A stretch of DNA of 64,000 nt from Bacillus sp. SORGH_AS_0510 (GCF_030818775.1 NZ_JAUTAU010000001.1:2422001-2486000), one strand, 5' to 3'. Counted from the stretch's first letter, positions 25,766-35,608 are shown. Notes: generated from the sequence alone by a model not told the origin. Numbers and translations are program-made.

Positions 25766-26646
25766 ATCGTACTTGTTCCTTTTCTATTTCTTGAGCTCAT
25801 CACTATCTTAGCAATCATATTAGCGATAATAACAGGTACAGCAAAAAGGAGAAATCCAAAAACAAATGAGATGGCTCTTGTACCATACATAGAGCGTAAC
25901 ACATCCACATACCCGTGTATGTTAAACAAGTATTCCACTACTATTATACTAGATAAAAGGAACCAAATTATCGTTCGTAAATGAATGAGTAATAACGGAA
26001 GAACGTTCCGGATTATATGTTTTACATAAATTGTTCTTAATGGCGTACCTTTTGCTATTGCAAATAGTACATAATCTTGTTGTTCTTCGTTCGCAAACTC
26101 TTTTAATAAAAATTGTACTAAGAAAATAGTAGGTACAAAACTAACTATAACAATTGGCATGAAATATGGCTCGGTATAATTCCCTCCATAAAGCTGAAAT
26201 AATTTAATATGAAATGTTTTATATAAATAAATGACTAAATACTGTAATAGGAAGACGATAAGTAAATCAGGTGCTGTAGTAGTGAAATCTATAAATCCGC
26301 TTAACCGTTTTCGAACGGTTAAAGGTAGTAACATAATTGTGGTGGACACGATAAACCCAAATACTATTACTACCAGAAGGGAAACAGACAATATAGTCAT
26401 AGTATAAATATATTTTTTCATTCCATCGTCTTCAAAAAATCTTAATATGTATGGATATTGTTCGAATTGGAACAACCAGGATAAGTTATTTTGCACATAT
26501 TCTTTGTATTGGCTAAAATGAAATTCAATATTTTTGTTATTTACATTGAAGACCAATAGAATGGGAATGTTTAATAAAAAGATAAAACCAGCTATCATCG
26601 CTAGTAATCTAACTGGAAGATAGGCAATTTTTTTAATCACACACAC
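25762..26646 (-). CDS. Peptide/nickel-type ABC transporter permease, DppB-like (pair 1)
   Basis: A 294-aa membrane protein of the binding-protein-dependent permease family, with six or so helices and a coupling loop AIAKGTPLRTIYVKHIIRN. It begins in a GTG-rich stretch (GTG 26646 or 26640); AAAGGA is upstream and the precise start is uncertain. It forms a B/C pair with the following gene (ATGA overlap). The substrate is unknown. It is separated from the second pair by a terminator. Confidence 0.8.
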   Translation of the reverse strand: MCVIKKIAYLPVRLLAMIAGFIFLLNIPILLVFNVNNKNIEFHFSQYKEYVQNNLSWLFQFEQYPYILRFFEDDGMKKYIYTMTILSVSLLVVIVFGFIVSTTIMLLPLTVRKRLSGFIDFTTTAPDLLIVFLLQYLVIYLYKTFHIKLFQLYGGNYTEPYFMPIVIVSFVPTIFLVQFLLKEFANEEQQDYVLFAIAKGTPLRTIYVKHIIRNVLPLLLIHLRTIIWFLLSSIIVVEYLFNIHGYVDVLRSMYGTRAISFVFGFLLFAVPVIIANMIAKIVMSSRNRKGTSTI

Positions 26647-26719
26647 TCATTCCTTTCTTAATATTTTTAATTGTAAGGATAAATATATACTACCTTTCGA
26701 CGAATTTCCACAATATTGT

Positions 26720-26757
26720 AAAAAAAGAGTCTCAGCCCTGTTGAGACGCTGACACTC
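26720..26757 (-). terminator. Terminator between the two permease pairs
   Basis: On the minus strand GAGTGTCAGC pairs with GCTGAGACTC (one mismatch) and is followed by seven T residues. It ends the pair-2 transcript before pair 1 begins. Confidence 0.75.
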
Positions 26758-26770
26758 GTTCAGTAATATG

Positions 26771-27775
26771 CTAAGTCATTTCTTTTTGTAAGGTAAAGTC
26801 TGCAGCAACAATTGTGGTTTTGCTCGAGCCTTGTTTTTCTTGTGACTTTTTGAACTTCTTCTTTTTTGTTTTATAAGCTAATGAGTTAATATCCCAAGCT
26901 TCTTCTAGTTCTTTTTTTATCATGGTTACAATTAAAATAAGAATAAAATAACATATTAAAGGGGTAAAGACCAGGTAGGGAGTGCGATAAAACTCATCAA
27001 AGTTTTGCCCAATAAGTCCAGCCCATTCTTTTGAGTTTGAATTAAAAAGTTCTAATCCACGTACATTGTCTTTAGAAATTCCACCGATATAAATTTTATA
27101 GATTCCAAGGTACATAATAAGGATAAAGGTATTCAGTAATTGCTGGATACCGATCAATACCCCATAAGACGTTAGGAATGGTTTGATTTGTCTTTTTAAT
27201 ACATGAAAATGCGTTCCGCCCATCAAGTAAGAAGTAAGGATAAACGATTTCTTGCTTAGTTCCTCGATAATTTCTGAAGTAGTCACTATAACAGAAGGAA
27301 TTCCTACAATAGCTAGGACCACAATTTGGTATAGCATAATACCATATATTGCATCTTTCATATAGAAAGAGACCCTACCCATAAGAACTAGGGTAATAAT
27401 TATAGGCGGTACTATTTTATAAACTAAAAGGTAATCTTTAACAACCATTAAAAGAGGTTTAAACCATAATGAAAATATAATACCTAATATTCCACCAACA
27501 AAGACTCTTAATATGGTTACGCACAATGCTATTAAAATGGTAAATTTCGCACCGTAAAGTATCATAAGAAGAATACTTTCACCATTTCGGTCTGTACCTA
27601 ACAGGTAATAGGATGAAGGAGGTATGGGTGGGACACCTACTAGGTCTCCTTTATTGTCATACAAGAAATAGATTTTATCGAAATCACTTGGACCGTATAA
27701 AGGATAGAGAAGACTTACAATTAGTACACATAATAAAAAAGATGAACCCCAAATTGTCTTTTTATATTTTTTCAT
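26771..27775 (-). CDS. Peptide/nickel-type ABC transporter permease, DppC-like (pair 2)
   Basis: A 334-aa paralogue of the 24749-25765 product, with the matching loop PPSSYYLLGTDRNGESIL, degenerate coupling loop SYLMGGTHFHVLKRQIKPF and a Lys-rich tail ending AADFTLQKEMT. Shared order and overlap (four bases with the upstream gene) show that pairs 1 and 2 arose by duplication of a two-gene unit. Function beyond ABC import or export of a small peptide-like solute cannot be given. Confidence 0.82.
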   Translation of the reverse strand: MKKYKKTIWGSSFLLCVLIVSLLYPLYGPSDFDKIYFLYDNKGDLVGVPPIPPSSYYLLGTDRNGESILLMILYGAKFTILIALCVTILRVFVGGILGIIFSLWFKPLLMVVKDYLLVYKIVPPIIITLVLMGRVSFYMKDAIYGIMLYQIVVLAIVGIPSVIVTTSEIIEELSKKSFILTSYLMGGTHFHVLKRQIKPFLTSYGVLIGIQQLLNTFILIMYLGIYKIYIGGISKDNVRGLELFNSNSKEWAGLIGQNFDEFYRTPYLVFTPLICYFILILIVTMIKKELEEAWDINSLAYKTKKKKFKKSQEKQGSSKTTIVAADFTLQKEMT

Positions 27776-28668
27776 ATACTAGGTGTTTCCTTTCTGACCA
27801 TAATAAGTTTTACTACATAACCAACTGCGCTCACAATAACAAGAGGTAGGGAGAAAAGGAGAAGTCCTACTACAAAAAGAACCACCCTGGTCCCGTACAT
27901 ATATGTAAGAGCAGCGCTATAGCCTTTGATATTTAGAATGTGTTCTATCACGTAAATACTCGAAAGCAGAAACCAGACTATGTATTTTAAATGAATGAGA
28001 ATTAATGGAATAATATTTCTGAAAATATGTTTGATATAAATTGTTCTTAATGGAAGACCTTTCGCCTTTGCAAACAAGACATAATCTTGAAGTTCTTCTG
28101 AAGAATATTCTTTTAAAATCAGCTGTGATAAAAAAAGTGTTGGAACAAAAATCACTATGAATATTGGTACAAAGTATGGTTCTGTTTCCACACCTCCATA
28201 TAGTCGAAAAAGCCTAAAATTGTACGTTTTAAATAGAAAGAATACAAGGTACTGTATTAAAGCGATAATAAGCAAATCTGGTACTGTCGTGGAGAAGTCT
28301 ATAAAACCTTTAAACCGCTTTTGGATAGATAATGGTAGGAGCATGATGCCTGTTGCGATGATCAAACTGAGAATGATTACTATCAATAGTGCAATACCTA
28401 GTAACGACATGGTATACAGATATCTATGGATGCCGTCTCCTTCAAAGTACTGTAAAATCCAAGGATATTCATTTGTATGTGTAAACCAACTTAAGTTACT
28501 TACTACATATTCCTTAAAAAAACTAAGTCTAAATTCAATTTTTAACTGATAAGGATTAAATGTTAATAAGATAGGTAAATTCACAGCAGAAATAAAACCT
28601 ACTAATATCACTATGAAACGAATGGGTAAAAATATCTTCTTAGTATACAAGGTTTTCAACTCCTTCAT
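27772..28668 (-). CDS. Peptide/nickel-type ABC transporter permease, DppB-like (pair 2)
   Basis: A 298-aa paralogue of the 25762-26646 product with coupling loop AKAKGLPLRTIYIKHIFRN. The ATG at 28668 has only a weak GGGAAA upstream; a TTG 18 bases downstream sits nine bases after AAGGAG and is an alternative start. It is divergent from the third permease set, sharing a 166-base intergenic region. Confidence 0.8.
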   Translation of the reverse strand: MKELKTLYTKKIFLPIRFIVILVGFISAVNLPILLTFNPYQLKIEFRLSFFKEYVVSNLSWFTHTNEYPWILQYFEGDGIHRYLYTMSLLGIALLIVIILSLIIATGIMLLPLSIQKRFKGFIDFSTTVPDLLIIALIQYLVFFLFKTYNFRLFRLYGGVETEPYFVPIFIVIFVPTLFLSQLILKEYSSEELQDYVLFAKAKGLPLRTIYIKHIFRNIIPLILIHLKYIVWFLLSSIYVIEHILNIKGYSAALTYMYGTRVVLFVVGLLLFSLPLVIVSAVGYVVKLIMVRKETPSI

Positions 28669-28834
28669 TCATGATTTCCCGCAATAACAAATATATCTTA
28701 GAAAAAAAGAGAATTCCACAATTTTGAAAATTTTATAAATATAGCCTGAAAGCATGTAACTATCTACTTGGATTTTACGTCTATTAGGAAAGCGAAAGAA
28801 TTTGAAATTAAAAACTTTAACAAAGGATGTTGTT

Positions 28835-29692
28835 ATGAAAGGGTTAAGGATAATTAAAAGATTGTTTTTCCTCATGATCCAGTGCTTTGTAGGGGTTGAA
28901 GTTCTTATAATAATATCTGTATTCCCGGAATTATTTAAAAATTTAACTTTTAATGGAACAAAATTTCTGCAGGCTGCTTATGACTTGAATGTGAAACTGT
29001 TTACGTTTGGGGATTTTATGTTGAGGGATCAGAAGAACTCTGTATTTCCTGTTATTTTTTATAAATACTTTGATTCGATGAAGATGTTAGCTCTAAGTTT
29101 TGTGGTAGCATGCGTAATTGCCTTTATTATTGCGTATGTCGGTCTTATTTTCTTCAAAAATAAAATAAAGTATATTAAAAGCTTTCTAGAAATCCTCGAG
29201 TCTATTCCAGATTTAATGCTTATTTTGTTACTGCAATTTGCGGTTATCATGGTTTATAAAAAAACAGGTATTAAACTGGCACGAGTTGTGACGCTAAGTG
29301 AAGAGGCCATTCTTCTGCCTGTTATCAGTTTAAGTGTGCCTATTAGTTTATACATAACAAAAGTACTGATTCATTACATTGAAGAAGAATTAGAGAAACA
29401 TTATGTCATGCTGGCGAAGGCAAAGGGATTTACCTTTTCGTATATTCTAAATGTCCATGTCTTAAGAAATATAGCTGACGGAATGTTTGGGACATCGAAA
29501 ACGATTTTCTGGTCTATGCTTTCTACACTATTTGTCATTGATTACTTGTTTAATATGAATGGTTTGCTTCGAGTGATGTTAACAGCTACAGATCCATTTA
29601 TTATCGGGTGTATTCTTATTTTCATACCATTTTTTCTCATTTATCGGATTTATGAATGGGTAAGTTTTGATAGCAGAAAGGATACACAATAA
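28835..29692 (+). CDS. Peptide/nickel-type ABC transporter permease, DppB-like (set 3)
   Basis: A 285-aa membrane protein starting at ATG 28835 (eight bases after AAAGGA; a TTG at 28802 has no ribosome site). It has the DppB architecture with coupling loop AKAKGFTFSYILNVHVLRN. It is more diverged than the two minus-strand DppB-like proteins and is followed one base later by a DppC-like gene. No nucleotide-binding subunit is encoded nearby. Confidence 0.8.
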   Translation: MKGLRIIKRLFFLMIQCFVGVEVLIIISVFPELFKNLTFNGTKFLQAAYDLNVKLFTFGDFMLRDQKNSVFPVIFYKYFDSMKMLALSFVVACVIAFIIAYVGLIFFKNKIKYIKSFLEILESIPDLMLILLLQFAVIMVYKKTGIKLARVVTLSEEAILLPVISLSVPISLYITKVLIHYIEEELEKHYVMLAKAKGFTFSYILNVHVLRNIADGMFGTSKTIFWSMLSTLFVIDYLFNMNGLLRVMLTATDPFIIGCILIFIPFFLIYRIYEWVSFDSRKDTQ

Positions 29693-29693
29693 C

Positions 29694-30644
29694 ATGCTGG
29701 TATTTTTGGTGAAAAGGAAAAGATTCCTTATCAGTGCTTTGTTTCTCATTACATTATTTACTGGAAGTATTTTGAATACTATTTTAAATGATGGTCAGAT
29801 CAGGCAGGTGAAATTTCATTCAGATGAGAAGGGAAATATTGTGGACCACCCCCCATATGCACCTTTTACTGAATATTTATTTGGTTCGGACGTATTTGGC
29901 TATGATTTAGGACAGATGATGGTCGAGGGAGCGAAATGGACGATAGGTATAACTCTTACAATTGTTATACTCAGGCTGTTATGTTCCTTAGTGTTGGCTG
30001 CATTCATTTATTCTGTAAACAATAGGGTTTATAACGGTATAAAAATTCTCTTTGAACCATTTTCGGTTGTGCCGCAAACGATTATTGCTTACTTTATTTT
30101 ATTCAGTGTTTTGTGGATGCCATCTGATGGATTTCATACTCCCTTTTGGTTACGAGCATTCTTCCAAGTCTTTATTTTAGTCGCAATTGCCATTCCCAAC
30201 TTAACAATTCACATATCAAGTGAAATGCGACATGTGGAAAGGGAAGATTTTATCGAAGTTTCCAAAACCTTAGGTTCAAGTAAGCCCTATATCTTTTTTA
30301 AGCATATTATTCCTCATGTGTACGAAAAATGGATCATTTTATTTGGGCAACAATTTATTCAATTGTTGCAGCTTCTTGCTCATCTAGGATTTATGCAGCT
30401 GTTTTTTGGTGGCACACACTATGGGGACCCCGATCAGGATATGCCTCCTCGGACAATTTCCTATGAGTGGTCTGGTGTGATTGGCGGAGATATCAGTTAT
30501 CTTTACTCACCGCACTCGTGGATAGTCCTAGTGCCAATTGGGTTCTTTATAGTCACAGCCATATGTGTAGCACTAATGAATCAATCTCTCCAAGTTTATT
30601 TTGAACATAAAACATTGCTAAGGTTAAAGAAAAATGCACAATAA
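29694..30644 (+). CDS. Peptide/nickel-type ABC transporter permease, DppC-like (set 3, copy a)
   Basis: A 316-aa membrane protein with external motif YLFGSDVFGYDLGQMMVEG and a well-formed coupling loop EVSKTLGSSKPYIFFKHIIP. It starts at ATG 29694, after AGAAAGGAT, one base after the previous stop. The next gene encodes a near-duplicate, so the transporter may use either C subunit or both as a three-permease complex. Confidence 0.82.
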   Translation: MLVFLVKRKRFLISALFLITLFTGSILNTILNDGQIRQVKFHSDEKGNIVDHPPYAPFTEYLFGSDVFGYDLGQMMVEGAKWTIGITLTIVILRLLCSLVLAAFIYSVNNRVYNGIKILFEPFSVVPQTIIAYFILFSVLWMPSDGFHTPFWLRAFFQVFILVAIAIPNLTIHISSEMRHVEREDFIEVSKTLGSSKPYIFFKHIIPHVYEKWIILFGQQFIQLLQLLAHLGFMQLFFGGTHYGDPDQDMPPRTISYEWSGVIGGDISYLYSPHSWIVLVPIGFFIVTAICVALMNQSLQVYFEHKTLLRLKKNAQ

Positions 30645-30683
30645 TCGGTTGTTTAAGTAAGCAGATTAGAAAGGATATCCAAC

Positions 30684-31619
30684 ATGGTCTTTTTATTAAA
30701 AAGAAAACGGTTCCTTATTAGTTTTATATTTCTTTTAGCATTGTTAACAGGTAGTATTCTAAATACCTTATTGAATGATGGGCAAATCAGACAGGTGAAA
30801 TTTCATTCAGATGAAAAGGGGAATATTGTGGATACGCCCCCCTATGCACCTTTTACCCAATATGTATTTGGGTCTGACCGATATGGATATGATCTCGGTC
30901 ATCTGATGGTGGAGGGGGCAAAATGGACTATAGGAATTACGATCACAATTGTTATTCTTAGGATGGTATGTTCCATTGTGCTAGCATCCTTCATTTTTTC
31001 TGCAAATAATCGAATTTATAACAGCATTAAAACTATTTTTGAACCATTTTCGGTTGTGCCGCAAACGATTATAGCTTATTTTATTTTGTACAGTGTTTTA
31101 TGGATGCCACTTGACGGCTTTCATACTCCCTTTTGGTTACGAGCATCCTTTCAGGTTTTTATATTAGTAGTTATTACTATTCCGAGCTTAACTATTCATA
31201 TATCGAGTGAAATGCGGCAGGTGGATAAGGAAGATTTTATTGAAGTATCAAGAACACTTGGTTCTAGTAAACGGTATATCTTTTTTAAACATATAATTCC
31301 TCACGTGTACGAAAAATGGATTATTTTATTTGGTCAACAATTTATTCAATCATTGCAGCTTCTTGTCCATCTTGGATTTATGAAACTCTTTTTTGGAGGA
31401 ACCCACTACCCGGATGATGACACGCCTCCTCGTACAATCTCCTATGAATGGTCTGGTGTAATTGGAGGAGATATCAGTTATCTTTACTCTCAGCAGCCTT
31501 GGATTGTTTTAGTGCCAATTGGCTTCTTTATTGTCACTGCTATAAGTGTAGCTCTAATCAATCAATCAATTTCTTCTTATTTCGAACATAAAGCGATGGT
31601 TCGTGTAAACAAAAGATAA
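30684..31619 (+). CDS. Peptide/nickel-type ABC transporter permease, DppC-like (set 3, copy b)
   Basis: A 311-aa tandem paralogue of the preceding gene; long blocks are identical, for example DGQIRQVKFHSDEKGNIVD and KRYIFFKHIIPHVYEKW. It differs mainly at its termini and in the loop before PPRTISYEWSGVIGGDI. It has its own ribosome site (GAAAGGAT). The high similarity suggests a recent tandem duplication. Confidence 0.82.
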   Translation: MVFLLKRKRFLISFIFLLALLTGSILNTLLNDGQIRQVKFHSDEKGNIVDTPPYAPFTQYVFGSDRYGYDLGHLMVEGAKWTIGITITIVILRMVCSIVLASFIFSANNRIYNSIKTIFEPFSVVPQTIIAYFILYSVLWMPLDGFHTPFWLRASFQVFILVVITIPSLTIHISSEMRQVDKEDFIEVSRTLGSSKRYIFFKHIIPHVYEKWIILFGQQFIQSLQLLVHLGFMKLFFGGTHYPDDDTPPRTISYEWSGVIGGDISYLYSQQPWIVLVPIGFFIVTAISVALINQSISSYFEHKAMVRVNKR

Positions 31620-31677
31620 GAAAAGGAGATTATTAGGAAAGGAGGAGAATAAAGTTATATAAAAGGGGAGTGAGAAA

Positions 31678-31845
31678 ATGCTACGAAATGTTATCGTGGT
31701 GAGGGATGATGAAGAAAGCGTGAAACAAGCCATAAGAGAAATCCTGCGTTCAAAAAATAAGGGTCATGAGGTGGCACTTGATTTAACGAGAATCAAAGAT
31801 AAAGCAAGGAAGACGGAAATTATGAAGCGGTTAACAAAATATTAA
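31678..31845 (+). CDS. 55-aa basic protein of unknown function
   Basis: ATG follows AGGGGAGTG with good spacing and the frame encodes a small basic, helical, soluble product (VRDDEESVKQAIREILRSKN, then a Lys/Arg-rich C-terminus). It is 58 bases after the last permease gene and directly before a terminator, so it is probably the last gene of that operon. I do not recognise the family. Confidence 0.6.
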   Translation: MLRNVIVVRDDEESVKQAIREILRSKNKGHEVALDLTRIKDKARKTEIMKRLTKY

Positions 31846-31847
31846 AG

Positions 31848-31880
31848 GAGGTTATCTTAATAAAGATACCTCTATTTTTT
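31848..31880 (+). terminator. Terminator after the permease operon
   Basis: GAGGTTATC and GATACCTC pair with one bulged base and precede a T-rich run. Confidence 0.7.
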
Positions 31881-32081
31881 TGTTTAAGAGTGGGTATTTT
31901 GAACTATTCTCAAATTTTGCAAATATTATTAAAAATTTATTGTTATATAAGCATAATTTCATTATACTTTAGTAAACCGAACTATTCTTACAATTTTATA
32001 CATAGTTACCAATACAAAAGTTTATTGATATATTATTGTAAAATCATGGTATTCCATTGGGCAACAGGGGGTTTTTTGTGA

Positions 32082-34238
32082 ATGATGGAGGAGATTTCCA
32101 TTGGCATCTTAGATGTGTTTTTTATTTTCTTATTATGTATTGTAGTTATTTTTTGCATTATTACCACCAAAAGGTTCTCTAAACAAAAAAAACAACTTCA
32201 ATTAAATGAACAGTACTATAAATCTTTGTTTGAACAAAACCCAGACGTAGTGATTACCTTCGACTTAAATGGAATGTTTATTAGTGCGAATAAAGCTGTA
32301 TCTACCATATTTGGCTATTCACTTGATGACTTGATTAATAAACCATTTGTCCCCCTTATTGTGCCCAATGACTTGGAGAAAGCATTATTTCAATTTAATT
32401 CAGCGGTAAATGGCAAATCTACTAATTATGAATGTTCCGTATTTGATAAAAGTGGAAAGCAAAGGAAGATAAACGTAACCAATATACCCATCTATTTAAG
32501 TAAAAAAATTACAGGTGTCTATTCTATTATAAAAGACATAACTGAACATAATAGTGCCCAAATTAATCTTATAGAAGCCGAGGCAAAATATAGGAGTCTT
32601 GTAGAAAATTCACAAGTTGGGGTTTACATTTTACAAGGCGGTAAGATTGTATATGTGAATCCACGATTATGTGAGATGACAGGCTATGCGTACAATGAAT
32701 TCATTGGATTCAATCTAACAAACTTAATTTTACCAGAGGATTTACCATCAGTTCAGGAAAATGTTGAAAAGCTGTTTACCAATGAAATGATAAGTATGAC
32801 TGATCAATTTAGAATAGTTTGTAAGGATAAAAGAATTGTTTCTCTAGAAGTATTCGGATCAAAAATTGAATATGAAGGAAAAGATGCAATAATTGGAACG
32901 ATTATTGATATCACTGATCGAAAAAATACCGAACAAATGATTAAACATATGGCTTACCATGATCAGTTAACCGACCTTCCCAATCGATATTTGTTAAGGG
33001 AAAAGGTAGATGAATTAATACGAGAATCAAGTGAAAATAATAACGTATTTGCCATATTGTTTCTCGATTTAGATCGTTTTAAAATCGTCAATGATACAAT
33101 GGGGCATGAAATAGGCGATAAATTACTTATTGAGGTCTCCGCAAGATTAAGAGATTGCTTAGATGAGAAAGATATTATATCCAGATATGGAGGAGATGAA
33201 TTTACGATTCTTCTTCCACAGTCTAATGTCGACCAAGCAAGGGAAGTAGCAAAAAGTATTTTAACTAGCTTATCTAACCCGCTGCAACTAAATTATCATG
33301 AAGTCTTTGTTACACCTAGTATAGGAATCAGCATGTTTCCTGACCACGGGTTTACATATGATAAGCTCATTAAACATGCAGACTTAGCAATGTACTTTGC
33401 AAAAAGCTTAGGGAAAAATAACTTTCAATTTTACAGCGATGATCTAGTAGACCAATCACAATACGAGTTAGATTTAGAAATCAAGTTGAGGAAAGCATTG
33501 GAACGGAATGAGTTTATCTTATACTACCAGCCGCAATTCAATCTACATACCAATCAGATTATAGGAGCGGAAGCGTTAATTCGTTGGGAACACCCAGAAA
33601 AGGGGCTGATCTCACCCGCAGAGTTTATCCCAGTAGCTGAGGAAACAGGTCTTATCATCCAATTAGGTGAATGGGCATTAAGGACTGCTTGCTACCAAAA
33701 CAAGAAATGGCAGGATGAGGGTTTGCCACCTATTACGATCGCGGTCAACATATCTGCTAAACAATTCTTTCAATCAAACTTAGCTGAAATCGTCGAGAAG
33801 ATACTTTTTGAAACAGGTCTTGAAGCAAAGTATTTAGAGCTTGAAATAACAGAAAGTATGACGATGGACGTTGACCGTGCCATAACAACGCTGGTGAAAT
33901 TAAAAAAAATTGGTGTAAAAGTAAGTATGGATGACTTTGGCACAGGGTATAGTTCCCTTAACTATCTAAAACGGTTTCCAATTGATAAACTAAAAGTAGA
34001 CCAATCCTTCATACGAGATAGTACAACAGACCCGAATGATGAGACTATTGTAAAGACGATCATTGCGATGGCCCATAACTTAAAACTACAGGTTATCGCT
34101 GAGGGAGTGGAAACAAAAGAACATGTTTATTTTCTACTTGAACAAAAATGCACAGAAGCACAAGGGTATTTTTTCAGCAAACCAGTCTCCACCGAAGAAT
34201 TCGAAAAAATTTATTTTATAGCGGAAAATCAAAGGTAA
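32082..34238 (+). CDS. c-di-GMP enzyme: TM-PAS-PAS-GGDEF-EAL
   Basis: The 718-aa protein has one N-terminal membrane helix (about residues 8-30), two PAS domains (about 40-155 and 165-280), a GGDEF domain with intact SRYGGDEF (about residue 366) and an EAL domain with GAEALIRWEHP, EITES and MDDFGTGYSSLNYL. Both catalytic signatures are preserved, so it could both make and degrade cyclic di-GMP; the PAS domains would choose the direction. It stands alone behind a 200-base AT-rich gap in which I see no other gene, and ends with a strong terminator. Confidence 0.92.
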   Translation: MMEEISIGILDVFFIFLLCIVVIFCIITTKRFSKQKKQLQLNEQYYKSLFEQNPDVVITFDLNGMFISANKAVSTIFGYSLDDLINKPFVPLIVPNDLEKALFQFNSAVNGKSTNYECSVFDKSGKQRKINVTNIPIYLSKKITGVYSIIKDITEHNSAQINLIEAEAKYRSLVENSQVGVYILQGGKIVYVNPRLCEMTGYAYNEFIGFNLTNLILPEDLPSVQENVEKLFTNEMISMTDQFRIVCKDKRIVSLEVFGSKIEYEGKDAIIGTIIDITDRKNTEQMIKHMAYHDQLTDLPNRYLLREKVDELIRESSENNNVFAILFLDLDRFKIVNDTMGHEIGDKLLIEVSARLRDCLDEKDIISRYGGDEFTILLPQSNVDQAREVAKSILTSLSNPLQLNYHEVFVTPSIGISMFPDHGFTYDKLIKHADLAMYFAKSLGKNNFQFYSDDLVDQSQYELDLEIKLRKALERNEFILYYQPQFNLHTNQIIGAEALIRWEHPEKGLISPAEFIPVAEETGLIIQLGEWALRTACYQNKKWQDEGLPPITIAVNISAKQFFQSNLAEIVEKILFETGLEAKYLELEITESMTMDVDRAITTLVKLKKIGVKVSMDDFGTGYSSLNYLKRFPIDKLKVDQSFIRDSTTDPNDETIVKTIIAMAHNLKLQVIAEGVETKEHVYFLLEQKCTEAQGYFFSKPVSTEEFEKIYFIAENQR

Positions 34239-34256
34239 GATTAAATCTACATACTA

Positions 34257-34296
34257 AAAGGCAATGATTTTAAGTAATGAAATCATTGCCTTTTTT
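34257..34296. terminator. Bidirectional terminator
   Basis: AAAGGCAATGATTT pairs with AAATCATTGCCTTT, with A and T runs on the two sides; it lies between the GGDEF-EAL gene and a convergent small gene. Confidence 0.85.
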
Positions 34297-34309
34297 CCTG
34301 TTTTTTCTA

Positions 34310-34618
34310 TTATTGACTCAACCGTTTGAGTACTTTTTCTACAAAGTTTGCATGATTAATATCTAAATCCAATATTTCATTTCTAAAGGATTTAAAACGC
34401 CCGTCCGCTACTTCCAGTGTAAAGTACCCTCTTGGACTTAATAGGTTAATATCACCAATAATATTTTTCCCACGTTCAGGATCAAATAAATGTACTAAGT
34501 TAGGGTTGCTTGGATGTGGTCTGAACATACACCCTTGTTCCACGCAAACTCTTACAATATTACGTACCTTCGGATGAGTGATACTCTCAATTTTCTTATT
34601 AACTTCAGTGCTGACCAT
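34310..34618 (-). CDS. Hypothetical protein, 102 aa
   Basis: ATG is preceded by AAAGGAGG. The product is soluble, without signal peptide, and contains a Cys-containing segment VCVEQGCMFRPHPSNP followed by LVHLFDPERGKNIIG and a charged C-terminal helix. The family was not recognised. It is monocistronic, convergent with the upstream c-di-GMP gene. Confidence 0.7.
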   Translation of the reverse strand: MVSTEVNKKIESITHPKVRNIVRVCVEQGCMFRPHPSNPNLVHLFDPERGKNIIGDINLLSPRGYFTLEVADGRFKSFRNEILDLDINHANFVEKVLKRLSQ

Positions 34619-34768
34619 ATTGTATCCTCCTTTCCCATCTTAAAAAAATATGAGGGTAGAGGGTGTTTCATTCCTCTTTATGAATTTAGTTGTCAGAAAC
34701 TTTAGTCTTCATGTGCGAGGGATTTAATGATAAACTATTAAAAAATCATAAATCGAAGCGAGGACAAA

Positions 34769-35560
34769 ATGATAAAAGCCATTTTTTTTGATTTAGATGA
34801 TACGCTACTTTGGGACCAAAAAAGTGTAAAAGAAGCCTTTGCAGCAACATGTAGATTAGCAGTGGAAAGGTATGCCATTTCTGCAGATCAACTTGAGGAA
34901 GCTGTTCGTGAAGCAGCTAGAAACTTATATTCTTCCTATGAAACGTTTCCGTTTACACAAATGATTGGGATTAATCCTTTTGAAGGGTTATGGGGGGATT
35001 TTTTAGATGATACGGAAGAGTTTAAGAAAATGAAAGAAATTGTACCCACCTATCGAAAAGATGCGTGGACATTAGGATTATCAGCAATGGGTATCGATGA
35101 TTCTGAATTAGGGGTTGAGTTAGCTGAACGCTTTCCCCTGGAGCGGCGTAACCACCCATTTGTCTATGATGAAACGTTTAAAATTCTAGATGGATTAAAG
35201 GGAAACTTTCAACTTCTTCTATTAACAAACGGATCCCCTGATCTTCAAAATGCGAAACTAGCTATAACACCTGAGTTAATTCCTTATTTTGATCATATTG
35301 TTATTTCCGGTGATTTCGGTCGAGGAAAGCCGGATCCTTCAATTTTCGAGCATGCCTTATCACGTATGTCTTTGAAAAAGGACGAAGTTCTAATGGTTGG
35401 TGATAACCTTATGACCGATATACTTGGCGCGAACCGTGCAGGGATAAAAACAGTTTGGATTAACCGGCATGATAAACAAAGAAATGAAGTCATTCCTACA
35501 TTTGAAATTAAACATTTGGAAGAACTATATCCTATTTTAGAAGAATTAAAAAGAAGCTAA
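34769..35560 (+). CDS. HAD-family phosphatase (YsaA/YfnB type)
   Basis: The 263-aa protein has all HAD motifs: nucleophile [11 protein letters not shown] (motif I), LLLTNGSPD (II), the lysine in [10 protein letters not shown] (III) and [13 protein letters not shown] (IV), with a helical cap between I and II. The closest B. subtilis type is YsaA, which has been proposed as phosphoserine phosphatase; if so it would act with the SerC encoded near the window's end. The substrate cannot be fixed from sequence. It stands alone and ends in a terminator hairpin. Confidence 0.82.
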   Translation: MIKAIFFDLDDTLLWDQKSVKEAFAATCRLAVERYAISADQLEEAVREAARNLYSSYETFPFTQMIGINPFEGLWGDFLDDTEEFKKMKEIVPTYRKDAWTLGLSAMGIDDSELGVELAERFPLERRNHPFVYDETFKILDGLKGNFQLLLLTNGSPDLQNAKLAITPELIPYFDHIVISGDFGRGKPDPSIFEHALSRMSLKKDEVLMVGDNLMTDILGANRAGIKTVWINRHDKQRNEVIPTFEIKHLEELYPILEELKRS

Positions 35561-35577
35561 AAAAATGTATTTAAAGA

Positions 35578-35608
35578 GGACACTGCCATAATATGTGAGC
35601 AGTGTCTT
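35578..35608 (+). terminator. Terminator after HAD gene
   Basis: GGACACTGC and GCAGTGTC form a stem followed by TTTC; the tail is short, so strength is moderate. Confidence 0.55.

Noticed and set aside
31890..32081. 63-codon open frame before the GGDEF-EAL gene
   Set aside because: Tyr/Ile/Ser-rich translation of AT-rich DNA, no ribosome site, low protein-like quality; treated as intergenic.
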